64,000 nt of DNA from Rapana venosa (taxonomy: Eukaryota; Mollusca; Gastropoda; Neogastropoda; Muricidae). Made by a program: the position numbers and the translations under genes. The stretch is from positions 2,826,414-2,890,413 of the forward strand of contig CM054159.1 of NCBI GenBank assembly GCA_028751875.1. The letters run 5' to 3'. The notes under the pieces are model-generated. The model saw nothing but the letters and a program-made list of their open reading frames with translations. It was not told the origin of the DNA and ran no database searches. Numbering within the stretch: position 1 is the first letter of the stretch; each line of letters opens with the position of its first letter. Positions 37,251-47,740 of the stretch are shown in pieces.

Positions 37251-37599
37251 AATGGTGGGAGTGTGTGGCCAATGTGTCAAATATTTTATCTGAAGACAGG
37301 ATTTTTATCAATCTTTTTGTAAAAAATTTGCAACTTTAGTTTCTAGCTAGTCTACTAAAACCTAGGCAGATTCTTCAACGGCTATTTAACCTGTCTAACA
37401 TAAGGTTTTCTATGTCTCAGTGGGCAGTCGGTACAAGTAAGACACAAATGAAATTTTTATAATTGAAACGATACACTATGCTTAAATTTGTAGACCGTCT
37501 TCTCTTACTGATTGATCCTGAAAAATCATAGAACTATGAAACTATGTGGTTCTATGAAACTATGAGATGAAAAGAAACACTTCATTTCAATTAAGCAGA

Positions 37600-37775
37600 A
37601 TATCTTGCACACACATTAAATCCTGTTCCGCTTTTTGTAAGAGTAGGCCATTGTGTGCCAGTGGGAACAGATGACAGAATTTACAAAACCGCATACACAC
37701 AGGGACTGGATGTTTAAAAAAAAAGCACACAAGTGCTTATTCCATTATCCTCATTATAAAAGAATAAAATAAAAT
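37600..37775 (+). mobile_element. SINE 3' fragment
   Basis: Contains TTAAATCCTGTTCCGCTTTT, GAGTAGGCCATTGTGTGCC, AAACCGCATACACACAGGGA and TTCCATTATCCTC in the order of the full copy at 56100-56435. Ends in an A/T-rich tail. Confidence 0.8.
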
Positions 37776-38189
37776 AAAAATATTAAAAAAAAATTAAAGA
37801 AGACACTCACTGCTGATCCCATAAAAAGAAGGATGTAGGCTTAGGCTCTGTAAGTGTAAAGAATCCCTCTGTCTCACATAATGCACTTCAGGGAGGTGGT
37901 AGTTTGTGTGCGCTCTGCTCCGTCTGGGCAACCTAGATACCACAAAACGCAGACCTCTGCCTTCAATTCCATAATCACTTTTTCTACTAACAGCTTAGTA
38001 GCACTTTCTAACTGCATTGTTTAGTTAAAAAGTATGATTTAAGAGAAAGAGAACCCACCATGCACACACAACACACACAAATTGTAAGCAATTCCTGTAC
38101 ACCTGACCTCTATTGTTTTAACTGCTTTGTTTATTTTTTAATTTATCATGCATCAGTGATATGATATGAATCATTGATGCAGCAAATCT

Positions 38190-38292
38190 TGTTTATTTAT
38201 TTATTCTTTTATATCAAGGATAATGGAATAAGCACTTATGTGCTTTTTTACATCCAGTCCCCGTGTGTATGCGGTTTTGTAAATTTTGGGTA
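38190..38292 (-). mobile_element. SINE 3'-tail fragment
   Basis: TTTATTTATTTATTC, GATAATGGAATAAGCAC and CCAGTCCCCGTGTGTATGCG match the reverse of the SINE tail, then homology stops. Confidence 0.75.
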
Positions 38293-38299
38293 AGTTAAA

Positions 38300-38940
38300 C
38301 CTGGTGGAGTCATTTCATTTCATGTGATTTATATTATAAAGACTAAAATATGTAAAACAGCCCAACAGACCATGAAAGCAATATCAGGGCTGTTGCCTCA
38401 TTCAGTTTCAGTAACTCCAATAACATTTATTTCAAAGTCCAAGTCCATGACAAAAAAACCCATAAAGCACACACAAGCTTTGATGCTATATATTATATTT
38501 GCAAAGAGTTAATCATTTAATACACTATGTCACCTAACCTATACCCTCTACCCCCTATCAACTTCTAACACTTCATCCTCTTCCTTTAGATACATCTCTA
38601 CATCATTATTACTGGAATCATCACTGCAAGAATCATTGGAACTACCACTAGAGTCATTCATGTTGTCATAAAAGCTCTCTATTTTCTGTTTTTTCACCTG
38701 ATACTGAGTGGTTGAACATTGCACTTGGAGGCTGCAGGTCAACCTGAAGGAATAATATTTTTGACTAAAGACTCAAAAATACTTTATTGTATCAGAATGA
38801 AAAATGATGAGGGGCATACAATGAGATTCATGAAATTACACAACATAAAATAATACAGATAAAAGGGTATAATAATTCATGGTGTTAAAATGAAACAGCA
38901 TGACATCACACACACAATAACACACAATGGCACAGTCACA
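38300..38940. other. Unassigned AT-rich sequence
   Basis: No coding signature. A short acidic minus-strand frame at 38548-38742 (serine and aspartate rich) is the only frame of note and lacks support. Confidence 0.4.
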
Positions 38941-38953
38941 CACACACACACAC

Positions 38954-38997
<44 letters not shown>
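38937..38997. repeat. (CA)n-(TA)n microsatellite
   Basis: CA run followed by a pure TA run of about 40 bp. Confidence 0.9.
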
Positions 38998-38999
<2 letters not shown>

Positions 39000-39780
39000 C
39001 AAAGTGACACAGTGACACACATGTGCATGCACATACACACATGTATACCCAGACCTACAAACACTGCCAAATTAATAAATTTAACAATAGCACTAGCAGT
39101 AAGTAAGATCATGAAGATTGCAAAATACAAGAATTTAATTTTGACATAACCCCATAGTAATAAGTAACGCTGAGTAATATCTGAGTGTACTGATATAATA
39201 TATCATTATATGGTACTAAACACACATGTGTTGTATACATGCTCATAAGTTTCAATGAAATGGAAAAAATGATAAGATTTAGATATATATGTATGTATAA
39301 TGACAATGTCAGTTATCCCCCTTCCGTTCTCAACCCATGTCTGCACACATTTGTTATTTTGCCAAGCATAAGATGATCATGAAGCATGTTTAAACACATT
39401 TTTCCCTAGCTTGCATTAGTTCCTACATGTGTGCTCACACATACACGCACGCGCCCACGAACAAACACACATGCATGCACAGGGCACAGTGGAAAATGAG
39501 CCAGTGAAGTTGCATCAAATGATCAATAGAACTTTACTGAAGTCAAGCTCACATTCTAGATCAGCCTCAGGCTGTACTTATTTCTACAAATTTTCTCTCA
39601 TTTGGATGTTTACCTCTTATTTTCTTGTCACAAGACATGCTGATGAAGGAAAGCAGTCTCTTATGTTGATGCACAAAAGAAATGACTTAAAACACTGTCA
39701 ACATTCCTGCAAATGTGAAAGCAGCCATTTGCAATGAGAGGAGTTAGGAGTTACTGTTCTTGGTCATAGGCACCAGGAGG
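39000..39780. other. Unassigned AT-rich sequence
   Basis: I see no gene, RNA or element signature; a short CA-rich stretch lies at about 39430-39480. Confidence 0.4.
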
Positions 39781-39784
39781 GTTT

Positions 39785-39930
39785 TTTTTCTTTTGTTTGT
39801 TTGTTTGTTTGTTTTCCAGATTACTCAGTTGTTTTGTTTTTGGTGGTGTGGTGGTGGTGTGGTGTGTGTATGTGTGTGTGCATGCGTGCATGTGTTGTGC
39901 GTGCGTGCGTGTGTGTGTGTGTGTGTGTGG
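39785..39930. repeat. (GTTT)n and (GT)n tracts
   Basis: GTTT repeats at about 39796-39813 and GT/GC runs at 39857-39930. Confidence 0.85.
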
Positions 39931-40047
39931 TGTAAATTTGATATCTGTTATCCTAAAATTTTGTGGTCAGTTGTATGCTGTAAATGATTTGAATGCAAGC
40001 CCTTCCATTTGTTTGCTTTACAAGATTCGGCACTATATAAACTCCAT

Positions 40048-40155
40048 GCATTATCATCATCATCATCATCATCGTTATTGTCATTATCACCATCATCATC
40101 ATTATTATTATTGTTGTTATTATTATTATTGCTAAGTCTACTGCTATTATTGTTG
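40048..40155. repeat. (CAT)n/(ATT)n trinucleotide tract
   Basis: ATCATC and ATTATT units in imperfect alternation. Confidence 0.85.
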
Positions 40156-40499
40156 CTGTTTTTATACTAAAATGTTAATTAAATTGTTTGCCCCAAAGTC
40201 GCATTTTTCTCTCAAAGAGGCATACTACCCCTATGTACTTTGGAAGACAATAACTCAGAAACTATGGGACAGATTGACATAACTTAAACTGCACATGAAA
40301 CTTGAAACATTAGGCTATCACAAAACATCCACCTGATTACCAATCAATGAGCAACGTTTCTTCATCCATATCTAGGTACCTTAATGTCACAGCTTTCTGC
40401 CTGAAAGAAAATTAATATAACGAATTTACATTGACTTTACAGACAACAACAACAAAATCTTCCCTCACCACTTAAAGCAAGGAGTCGGAAGTGAGCTGT

Positions 40500-40745
40500 G
40501 ATGATCACCAGCTGGGAAAGTCCAGGATCACCAGGACTCGCTCTCCTCTGTCTTATGTTGCAGGGTGACAGGTTTGCACTGGAACATCTTCAGTTGTTGT
40601 CCATTGAGTCCAAAGACGACTTCATTATTCACAAATTCACCTGAGCTGTGTGCTTTGTGGTGGCTCTGTAGCCCCAGCCTGGTGTAAAAAAGTCCTGAGT
40701 AGGGGAGGCACTGGAAGTTCGATGGCAGCAACAGTTCATGTGTAG
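40500..40745 (-). pseudogene. Possible LINE C-terminal zinc-finger remnant
   Basis: A minus frame contains FQCLPYSGLFYTRLGLQSHH followed by KAH. Spacing matches C-x2-C-x12-H-x3-H with the second C changed to Y, and GL-x-SH resembles the finger at the C-terminus of many non-LTR retrotransposon ORF2 proteins (RIGLxSH). A host zinc finger is an alternative. No RT motif is recognisable upstream at 40750-41400. Confidence 0.35.
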
Positions 40746-40749
40746 CATT

Positions 40750-42600
40750 GTTTCTGTTACAGTGGTGAATCTTTTTTGGTGCTGGGGGTCTTCAAAGTTG
40801 ACAGAGGCCTAACGGACAATGGTCCACTGGCATGATTAACTGCTTGCTTCTCCAATTCTTTCAGTTTTATGTTTCAGTAGAGGATGTTGGTCTTTGACAG
40901 AGAAGTCTTGGTACCATTTTTCCTGTTAGCCCTGATGAGTCTTGGTACCCTCAAGTTGGTGGCATATTATCTGGAAACCAGATAACCACAGAATATCACC
41001 AATCAATCGAAAGTGCCAGACCATCAAACAGTGCAATGATGTATGTAAAGATCTACTGACAAACTACTCCAATATCCTCATGTACCGTGATTCATGGCTC
41101 AGGAACATTAATGTGTCCAGGAGCCACTGACAGAGGAAGACAGATAGAAGGTAGACAGAACTAGTGTCCTTCACAACTGCAGAATGGACAAGAAAACCAT
41201 TAGCAAAGACTTGGGCTTTGTTCCACAACTGACTTGTTGATTTTTGTTGGGCATTTCCTCGCTAAACATCCTCAGGTTACCCAGAGTGATGTAACCTAAC
41301 TTGTCACTCTCAAGAATCCCTGAGATGGTAAGTACACACTGGATGGCAAGTTTGGGTGTATGCCTGATTTTGTTTGGATATGTCGCCATAATTATAGGCA
41401 GCCATACTCTGAGTTCAAAGGATTTTTCTCCTTTAGTGGAGACTGCATGTCATGCTGAAAGCTAAAGACAATCTCAATATAGAAAGTGTGGCAACATTTT
41501 AATGTAGGCCCTGGCACTTTCCTTACATGCATAAGTGAGAAAGATTCTGGCTGGGACTAAGTACTGCTGACAACAGTGAAAATTTGATGAACATTTATTC
41601 AGTACTGTGCCCCAGTGACTCCCCATTGAGTGAAGGAAAAGAAAAAGATCACGGATAAGTATGGCAAACTTTCTTGTCAAAACAATGTGTGTGCTTTTGA
41701 TTTCCCGAGAAAATGTTTGCAATCACTGAAAACTTAGCTTCTGTATTTTTAGGTGCTTTTGATATATTGGAGATGTCAAGTCATACAACGATCAGCAGCT
41801 TGTGGGCAAAACGACTGCCATCTTGGCTGATCCTTCCCATGCTATGTCTTTGGAAATTTTATTTGTTGCCATCAGAACGCTGTTTTCGGTGCTCCAACAG
41901 TAAAACAAATAGAAAAAAAAATCTTTTGTTCGTGTAGTCATTCGAATTCTAAATTCAAAACAGCACTGACCAAAGTTTTACTTTTTTTTTTGCTGCCTCA
42001 TCTTCTGTGACGTCCCTCGTCTTACTGTTCCCACCCGCTCATTCCAATCTCCCCCTTACAGCCATACCCAGATTCGTTGTCTCATCCCTAGAGTCGCAAG
42101 TCCACTGTAACCCCTTCACTATCAGGCCACCGTGGGGCCACCAGCCAGAGGGGCCCTGTACTTTCGCTGGGTTACTTTGGTGGTGTTCAGTGGTGCCTGT
42201 TCTGAGCTAACATACGCAGGACACCACCTACTAAGCCCCCTACTAACAACAGTACAAGCTCAGTCGTGAGCCAGACTGAGTGAGTTGCCCACCCGAGGTG
42301 GCAACCACCACAACCTCCCTCCAACGACCGTCCCCTGCGAACCTCCAACCCCAAAGGCTTTGACACAAACTCACCACAGGCACAGAAATGTATTGGGAAA
42401 CCGAATCTGAGGTTACCATGAGACCAGAGCAACTGGGACTACCGATTCAGAGGCTTTTTTTAAAATTGCATTATGATCAATCACAGTGATGGTGATGTAA
42501 TGATGCTGCTGTGGAAGTGCATATGCCTTTGAGATTACTTGACAGTGTTGTACTCTACGCTTACTATCATAAAATATCCCAGCGTCAACCGGCCTGAGAG
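40750..42600. other. Unassigned sequence
   Basis: Only short frames without recognisable domains. A GC-richer stretch at 42040-42430 contains GGCCACCGTGGGGCCACC and looks like part of an unclassified repeat. Confidence 0.35.
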
Positions 42601-42836
42601 ATGCAGACACCTACAGTGTTGGTCAGGTAATTTGAGCAACACTTTCAAACTCGCACTGTTAAGCGGATGAAGCTTGACTGTGTGGTCCCAGTCTTCCCAC
42701 TGAGTCCACAGCACACTTACTCTGAGTAGGAGCCGGCCGGTTCCGGAAACTCCCTATGACTCATAGGAATCGAACCTGCAACCTTCCAGTTCGAAATTCA
42801 AGGAGCTAACCACTGTGCCATGGCGGCTACCAAACA
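42600..42836 (-). mobile_element. tRNA-derived SINE, minus orientation
   Basis: Reverse complement begins GCCGCCATGGCACAGTGG, then TTAGCTCCTTGAA and a B-box GCAGGTTCGATTCC, followed by a body with GAGTAAGTGTGCTGTGGACT and CTGGGACCACACAG. A different family from the other SINEs here. Its start next to a GT microsatellite is clear; the 3' end is approximate. Confidence 0.75.
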
Positions 42837-42873
42837 GTTTTACATTCTCTGATATACCTCCCTGATTGTCAAG

Positions 42874-42910
<37 letters not shown>

Positions 42911-42949
42911 TGTGTAAGTGTAAGTGTGTCTTTACTAGTCAATGGTCAT

Positions 42950-42984
<35 letters not shown>

Positions 42985-43035
42985 GGGGTGGTGGTGGTGT
43001 GTAAGTTTATGTTTTAATAGTCAATGGTCATTATG

Positions 43036-43072
<37 letters not shown>

Positions 43073-43075
43073 GGA
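42874..43075. repeat. Three (GT)n blocks in a local duplication
   Basis: GT runs at about 42877-42910, 42954-42981 and 43036-43066 alternate with nearly identical spacers (ACTAGTCAATGGTCATTATG, TAATAGTCAATGGTCATTAT), with a third degraded spacer near 43093, giving a tandem repeat of roughly 80 bp. Confidence 0.85.
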
Positions 43076-43251
43076 GCGCCACCTGTGTGTTTACTAGTCA
43101 ACAGTCTTTATAAAATTGTGTTCATATATTAGTGTCTGTATGGATATGCGCACGTGTGCGTGCATGTATGAGTGCGCGCGTGCGTGCACACGTAAATAAT
43201 AAGAAATATGTCTTTTCCAATCAGTGGTTTTTACATTGTATTCCTACATTG

Positions 43252-43286
43252 GGTGTGTGTGTGTGGGGGGGGGGGGGGGGGGGGGA
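43252..43286. repeat. (GT)n followed by poly-G run
   Basis: GTGTGTGTGTG then about 20 G. Potential G-quadruplex; run length is likely to be assembly-sensitive. Confidence 0.9.
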
Positions 43287-43289
43287 TGT

Positions 43290-44560
43290 GCCCATGCAGC
43301 ACGCTGTGCATGTGAGTGCGCTGCGTTTGTGTGTGATTTTTTTGGGAAGCTTTCTTGGAATGCACATACCAATTTTAAATGTTTTTTTGTGTCCTTTGAG
43401 ATAATTATACTATCAATGTGCCTGTCAGTATTGTAATTGCCCTTCACGGGAAGATTGAAGTGTTTTTGACTAGTCTTTGACTTGTGTTAATTTGGTAACC
43501 AACTAAATGCTAAAACAAACGTTTTTACGCACAAAAAAGTGTAAAATTGAGTGTCATATCTGTATTTTCTGTGTATGTATGCGTGGATAGTTGGTGTTGT
43601 GTTCATGTGCTATCATTCAAATTGCACTCGGTAAGCAACTTATTACATTTACACAGTTTAATCCACCATATTGCTACAGAACTCTCTCGGTTCCACTTCC
43701 GGTCTTCCTTTTACTCTTTATAGCAGTTACTTCCCTTGCATTGTTATTTGTTTATGAAACACACAACATTCCTCCCTTGTATTTAAAATCAGTTTAAAAT
43801 TACCCAAATGGACATGAAACAGAAGTAATAAATTTCCAAGTATTACACTGTGATATTTATCACCAGAAAATAAGATTGATTACACATTAACAAACTCTTG
43901 AGTTTAATCGATAACTGTTGCATATTAACTGGTAATGAACATCAAAATTGTAACACAAACATGTTTTTTTATAGGCAAGAAATCCTATCTTCCTATTTGA
44001 AAATACTCAGTCCATTAGGATTGTTTCTTTCAGTAATTCACTGTCATCATTGTCCAATTACTTACATACAGTAGGTTACATCAATAACGAACTGCAATGT
44101 CCTGTTTGTTTTGTTTTTCAGGAACATGAACATTAAAGAAATTAATTTGGTTAAAATAAAACAAATTTATGGTGATCCATATTCATTCAGTCATTGCCAC
44201 AAACTGAATATAATAGTTGAAAATGAAATTATTGTAGCCTACTAAATATAACAGTTGAAAAATTAAATCATTGTTTCTTGTTTTCAATCTTGAACACTTT
44301 CAATGTCTTTGTTTGTCTTATTCTCTCTATCACATTCTTTAACAGCGTGTCCTTGTCTCTCTCCTCCCCTTTTTTTTATTTAAACAATTTAAAAAAAAAA
44401 GTAAACCAATGTCCAACATTTTGTGGGAAAGCAACATTGTCCTGGGAGTATTATTACTGCGATAAATGAACTGAAAATGAAACATTAAATGAACTGTCTG
44501 TCCTACAAATAATGATAATATATTTGCTCACACATTCATTCCAAATCTCTTTCATTCTCA
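43290..44560. other. Unassigned AT-rich sequence
   Basis: No recognisable gene. I looked for an LTR partner to the sequence beyond 46.6 kb and saw none. Confidence 0.4.
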
Positions 44561-44639
44561 GCTTGTCACATAACCATCAGGCTTTCTGGGTCTTGTCTTG
44601 ATGCGCTCGACTTTCCGAATGGAGTTGGGGTACAGGTAT

Positions 44640-45110
44640 TGGATGGGGATGGAGTAGGGCATCTGGAATTGTGTGGAGCCTCTGCTAGGGGTTGGAGTTG
44701 GGGTGGGGGGGGGATTCACTGTCAGCTACTTGAGGGTCAGTGAACTGGGTTGCCTCCCTTGCACTGCTGGGCTCATCAGTACTTGGGCTGTGGAATTTCT
44801 TCACAAGAGATGAGTTGCGGGAGAATTTCACACCGCTTGGAGACTGCACTGTCACTTTGCTGCCTGCTTTCTCAATGACTTCATATGGTTTTGGCAAGAA
44901 GGTTGTGTCCTGCTTTCCTTGTTTCTGGTCTCTTCAGCAGGACGGTGTCTCTCTCCGGGCATGACGTTGCACTCGGCTGCTCCTCGTTTCTGGTCAGCAG
45001 GCAGACTGTGAAAGTCCCTTCTTTTCAGCATCACGGTCCTGGATTTCCTGGTCAGTGTAGTCGCTGGGCAACTGGGGAATCTGTGTTTGGGTTTTGCGTC
45101 CAAACAATAA
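44640..45110 (-). pseudogene. Pol C-terminal (post-integrase) remnant
   Basis: One minus frame ends PYEVIEKAGSKVTVQSPSGV then KFSRNSSLVKKF (44894-44796), the small beta-rich segment at the end of many Gypsy integrases. The upstream frame (45103-44852) holds the QENYCLDAKPK to SCQNHMKS stretch. Confidence 0.55.
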
Positions 45111-45169
45111 TTCTCCTGGGCTTTTTCCAGTGGAAGGATGGGGAGATGCTCTGTATACTTGCAAGTATT

Positions 45170-45400
45170 TCAGTGTTTCATCCGTCCAGTCTTTGCCCTC
45201 TTGCTCTTTAACTGTTGGTATTGGATGGCGTTATCTCTGCAAAGCTTTATTTTGGGGTCTACGGCGAGCTTGATTTGGCACCCTTGCAGCTTTCCAAACC
45301 CTATGAACAATGGTTTGAACTCAGTCTTGATGTCTTGGTTCTCAACTGCTGACACAGTCTCAACATTCAGTCCCATGCAAAGTACCTTCAGCTCCATGCA
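45170..45400 (-). pseudogene. RT N-terminal segment of Gypsy pol
   Basis: The minus frame contains FKPLFIGFGKLQGCQIKLAV followed by DPKIK, matching the stretch just before the RT domain in Ty3/Gypsy elements (F-x-GIGKL-x-x-x-x-x-x-L-x-VDP). It ends before the RT catalytic motifs. Confidence 0.75.
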
Positions 45401-45584
45401 AGTCTTTCAACTAAGCAGCAGGTCTGCATCTTCTTTGATCATGATGAAGTCAGCTGTAGTTTTGTTTTTAGGGGCACACACTTCTGCTTCAAAACAGCAT
45501 ACTGTTTGTAGCAGTGTAATTGATGTGTAGGGGTACAGCTTCTTGTTGCATTTCTTGATTTTGTACTCTATGTTCTTTGACTTC

Positions 45585-45680
45585 AGTTTTGATCACAATT
45601 TTTCACTGATGATGTTAATGTCACATCCGGAATCAACAATACAATGGACAGGCCCACCTCCAACCTGGATAGTGAGTTTA
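45585..45680 (-). pseudogene. Retropepsin-like protease active-site segment
   Basis: Minus frame reads IQVGGGPVHCIVDSGCDINI (about 45668-45609), with the D-S-G catalytic triad of aspartic proteases. The rest of the domain is frameshifted. Confidence 0.7.
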
Positions 45681-45879
45681 CTGTTACTGACGGTAGTCTC
45701 CCTAGTCATGAACACATGGACTTCATCACTTTCTGAATCTGATTTTTTTGCGTGAAGTTGATTCACTCGATTTCTGTTTCCTCTTCTTCTTTGCTGTCTA
45801 AATTTCCTTTGGCTCTTAATTGTCTGTGGCCTGGCGTCTCAATTATCTGTCCTTTCTATCTTAGATCTAAAACCACACA

Positions 45880-46005
45880 TTTTTTTAAGTGAATCCTCCT
45901 CCACACCTGCCATATGTTTTGTCTCTGGCAGGGCAACTTGGGTTACTGCCATAGTGATCAGCTTTACCACATCTATAGCACTCCCTTTGTTTGGCTTGTT
46001 TCTGT
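45880..46005 (-). pseudogene. Zinc-knuckle remnant (nucleocapsid region)
   Basis: Minus frame reads CYRCGKADHYGSNPSCPARD (about 45985-45926), a C-x2-C-x4-H-x6-C nucleic-acid-binding knuckle, slightly longer than the canonical CCHC form. Confidence 0.7.
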
Positions 46006-46079
46006 GACAGCTAGTGTTACTTTTAGTGTTTATTCTGGCCACTGCTCCATTAACACCTCATTGATCTTGTTTCATGTCT

Positions 46080-46570
46080 TGCTTGTTCATCTGCAGCTTC
46101 ATGTGTTGCTGCAATCTTGAGAGTCTTTGCTAGATCTAGTTCATCTCCCTGTTCCAGGAGTTTGCATCTGAATCTGTCAGATTTCACTGTTTGCACAACT
46201 TGATCTTTGATCTCATCATCTACATTGTCAACTCCAACATCGGCTTCAGTTATTACCGCAATTGAGCAGGTTTCATGTCTGTCAATCTGGGTTAGTTTTC
46301 TGAACTGATGTGCTGAAATGTCTTGTTTGGTTTGACTTAGTGGTTTGTCAGTGCTGTCACTGCCCTATCATATTACGTTGCTGTTCCTTTGTCTGGAAGA
46401 TTTGCAAAAAATGTCTCTCACCTCTTTGCCTGATCTGTAAAGCAAGTGTGCTCTACGTTGCTTCACGTTGTCTGTACTGTCCTCATTGACAAACCAACCA
46501 ACACTGTCTGTATGGGCAAGAACTCTTCTATCCATGAAGTCCACTTGATGCTAAGAGTTTGTGCAAATCA
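46080..46570 (-). pseudogene. gag remnant of the Gypsy element
   Basis: Minus frames contain DNVKQRRAHLLYRSGKEVRD (about 46473-46414) and, further on, DEIKDQVVQTVKSDRFRCKL followed by LEQGDELDLAKTLKIA (about 46217-46110). This matches the usual gag pattern (RAxLLY-xxG-xEV, then IRDQVV and LRxKLLE), the capsid-forming part of Gypsy gag. Two stop codons separate the parts near 46370. Confidence 0.7.
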
Positions 46571-46629
46571 CCCTTCAAACACTGGGTAAATCAAGAGTTT
46601 ATAATCGTCACCATGTCTTACTGAAATTG

Positions 46630-47110
46630 TGTGTGTATTATGGTGATGTTGGTGTTGTTTCATTGTCATCATTAAAATTGCCTCGGTATTTTTAATTCAA
46701 TAGTTTATTATTATGATAAAGAAGGTTATTGGTGTATTAAACTTTTGTTTAATTTCATTGTAATTGGTTTGAAAACAATAAACAGAGAAATTAGAAATTG
46801 ATTTTTTTTAATGTTTTTTTTGTTGTTATATTTATTTATTTTTATTAATTATTTTTTATTAAAAAATTTTTAGTTAAAGTTTTTAAAAAGGGTATAAAGG
46901 TAATAAAAAAGTACAATTTTTGCCCTTCCTGCGGGGAGAAAAAATTATTATATAGGGGAAAAGTAGCGCTGGAAATCTTTGCCTTTACAAACATTTCATA
47001 TGACCAAGACAAACATGTGCTGATGTTGTTTGTTTTTAAGATATTAAGCTTACACCAAATTCCTCCCCTTACATCTCTTATCTTTAATGTTATAAGAAAA
47101 AGCTGGCTCA
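46630..47110. other. AT-rich spacer
   Basis: Very T-rich around 46800-46880. No LTR terminal dinucleotides or coding signature recognised. Confidence 0.4.
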
Positions 47111-47116
47111 GGTTCT

Positions 47117-47228
47117 CTTGCTCAATGATAAAAAGACTGGCTAAAGGATGTGGATTTGTGACAGCAATGAATCTTGCTCAGTGATAAAAAGATTGGTTAA
47201 AGGATGTGGATTTGTGACACCAATGAGC
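47117..47228. repeat. Direct 56-bp duplication
   Basis: CTTGCTCAATGATAAAAAGA at 47117 recurs at 47173 with a few substitutions; both copies end GGATTTGTGACANCAATGA. Confidence 0.9.
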
Positions 47229-47229
47229 C

Positions 47230-47740
47230 ATTTATTTGTTTCCTTACTCCACTGACCAATTAGCTCTAAAACAATGAATAATTTGGTTCATGACACACGG
47301 GCCGAGGGAGGAATTCAGATAAAGGAAGCCCTTCAGCTGTATTGTATCTGTTTCTTTCTGATTACAGACATTCTTGCAGAGATACTATAGTAGGTGCCAA
47401 TTATTTTCTATAGGGCAGTGCTCGTATGAGCGGATTGTTTAGCCATTGTATCATAAGTATCATCTGCCTAACACACTGAAGTGCTGACCAGTCCCAAAAC
47501 TATTGGGCTGCTCAACACTCATCCGTCACCTGCCTTTCCCTGACTTCACGTAACCCTGATCGGGAGGCTAAGTGGGTACCCGACTTGCCCAGGATCTCCC
47601 ACAGGCTGCGGGGGGAAGGAGGCACCTTACTTCTCCTGTTGGTGAAATAATTTCACCCGCCCAGTTGGCCATTTGGAATAGGAGGTGAGAAATGAAAGAG
47701 GGAGGGGCTTCACGGAATGGGTTGCAGGAACAAACTGGGT
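47230..47740. other. Unassigned sequence before LINE
   Basis: Contains TGGGTACCCGACTTGCCCAG and a GC-richer block at 47480-47670, possibly an unclassified repeat or the 5' part of the LINE. No frame is recognisable. Confidence 0.35.

Larger units (their letters stand above)
44565..46600 (-). mobile_element. Degraded Ty3/Gypsy LTR-retrotransposon with internal deletion
   Basis: Minus-strand order is gag (46560-46080), zinc knuckle (about 46000-45900), aspartic protease (about 45670-45590), start of RT (about 45400-45170), then integrase C-terminal segment (about 45110-44640). RT palm, RNase H and integrase core are missing, so roughly 2.5 kb typical of the family is deleted. Frames are broken throughout. 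LTRs, primer-binding site and polypurine tract were not found. Domain order PR-RT-IN is that of Ty3/Gypsy, not Ty1/Copia. Confidence 0.8.

Noticed and set aside
42007..42440. Proline/valine-rich frames suggesting a host exon
   Set aside because: Short, no splice context or domain, and the sequence looks like an unclassified GC-richer repeat.
43290..47110. LTR pair around the Gypsy relic
   Set aside because: I compared both flanks by eye and found no matching terminal repeats starting TG and ending CA.
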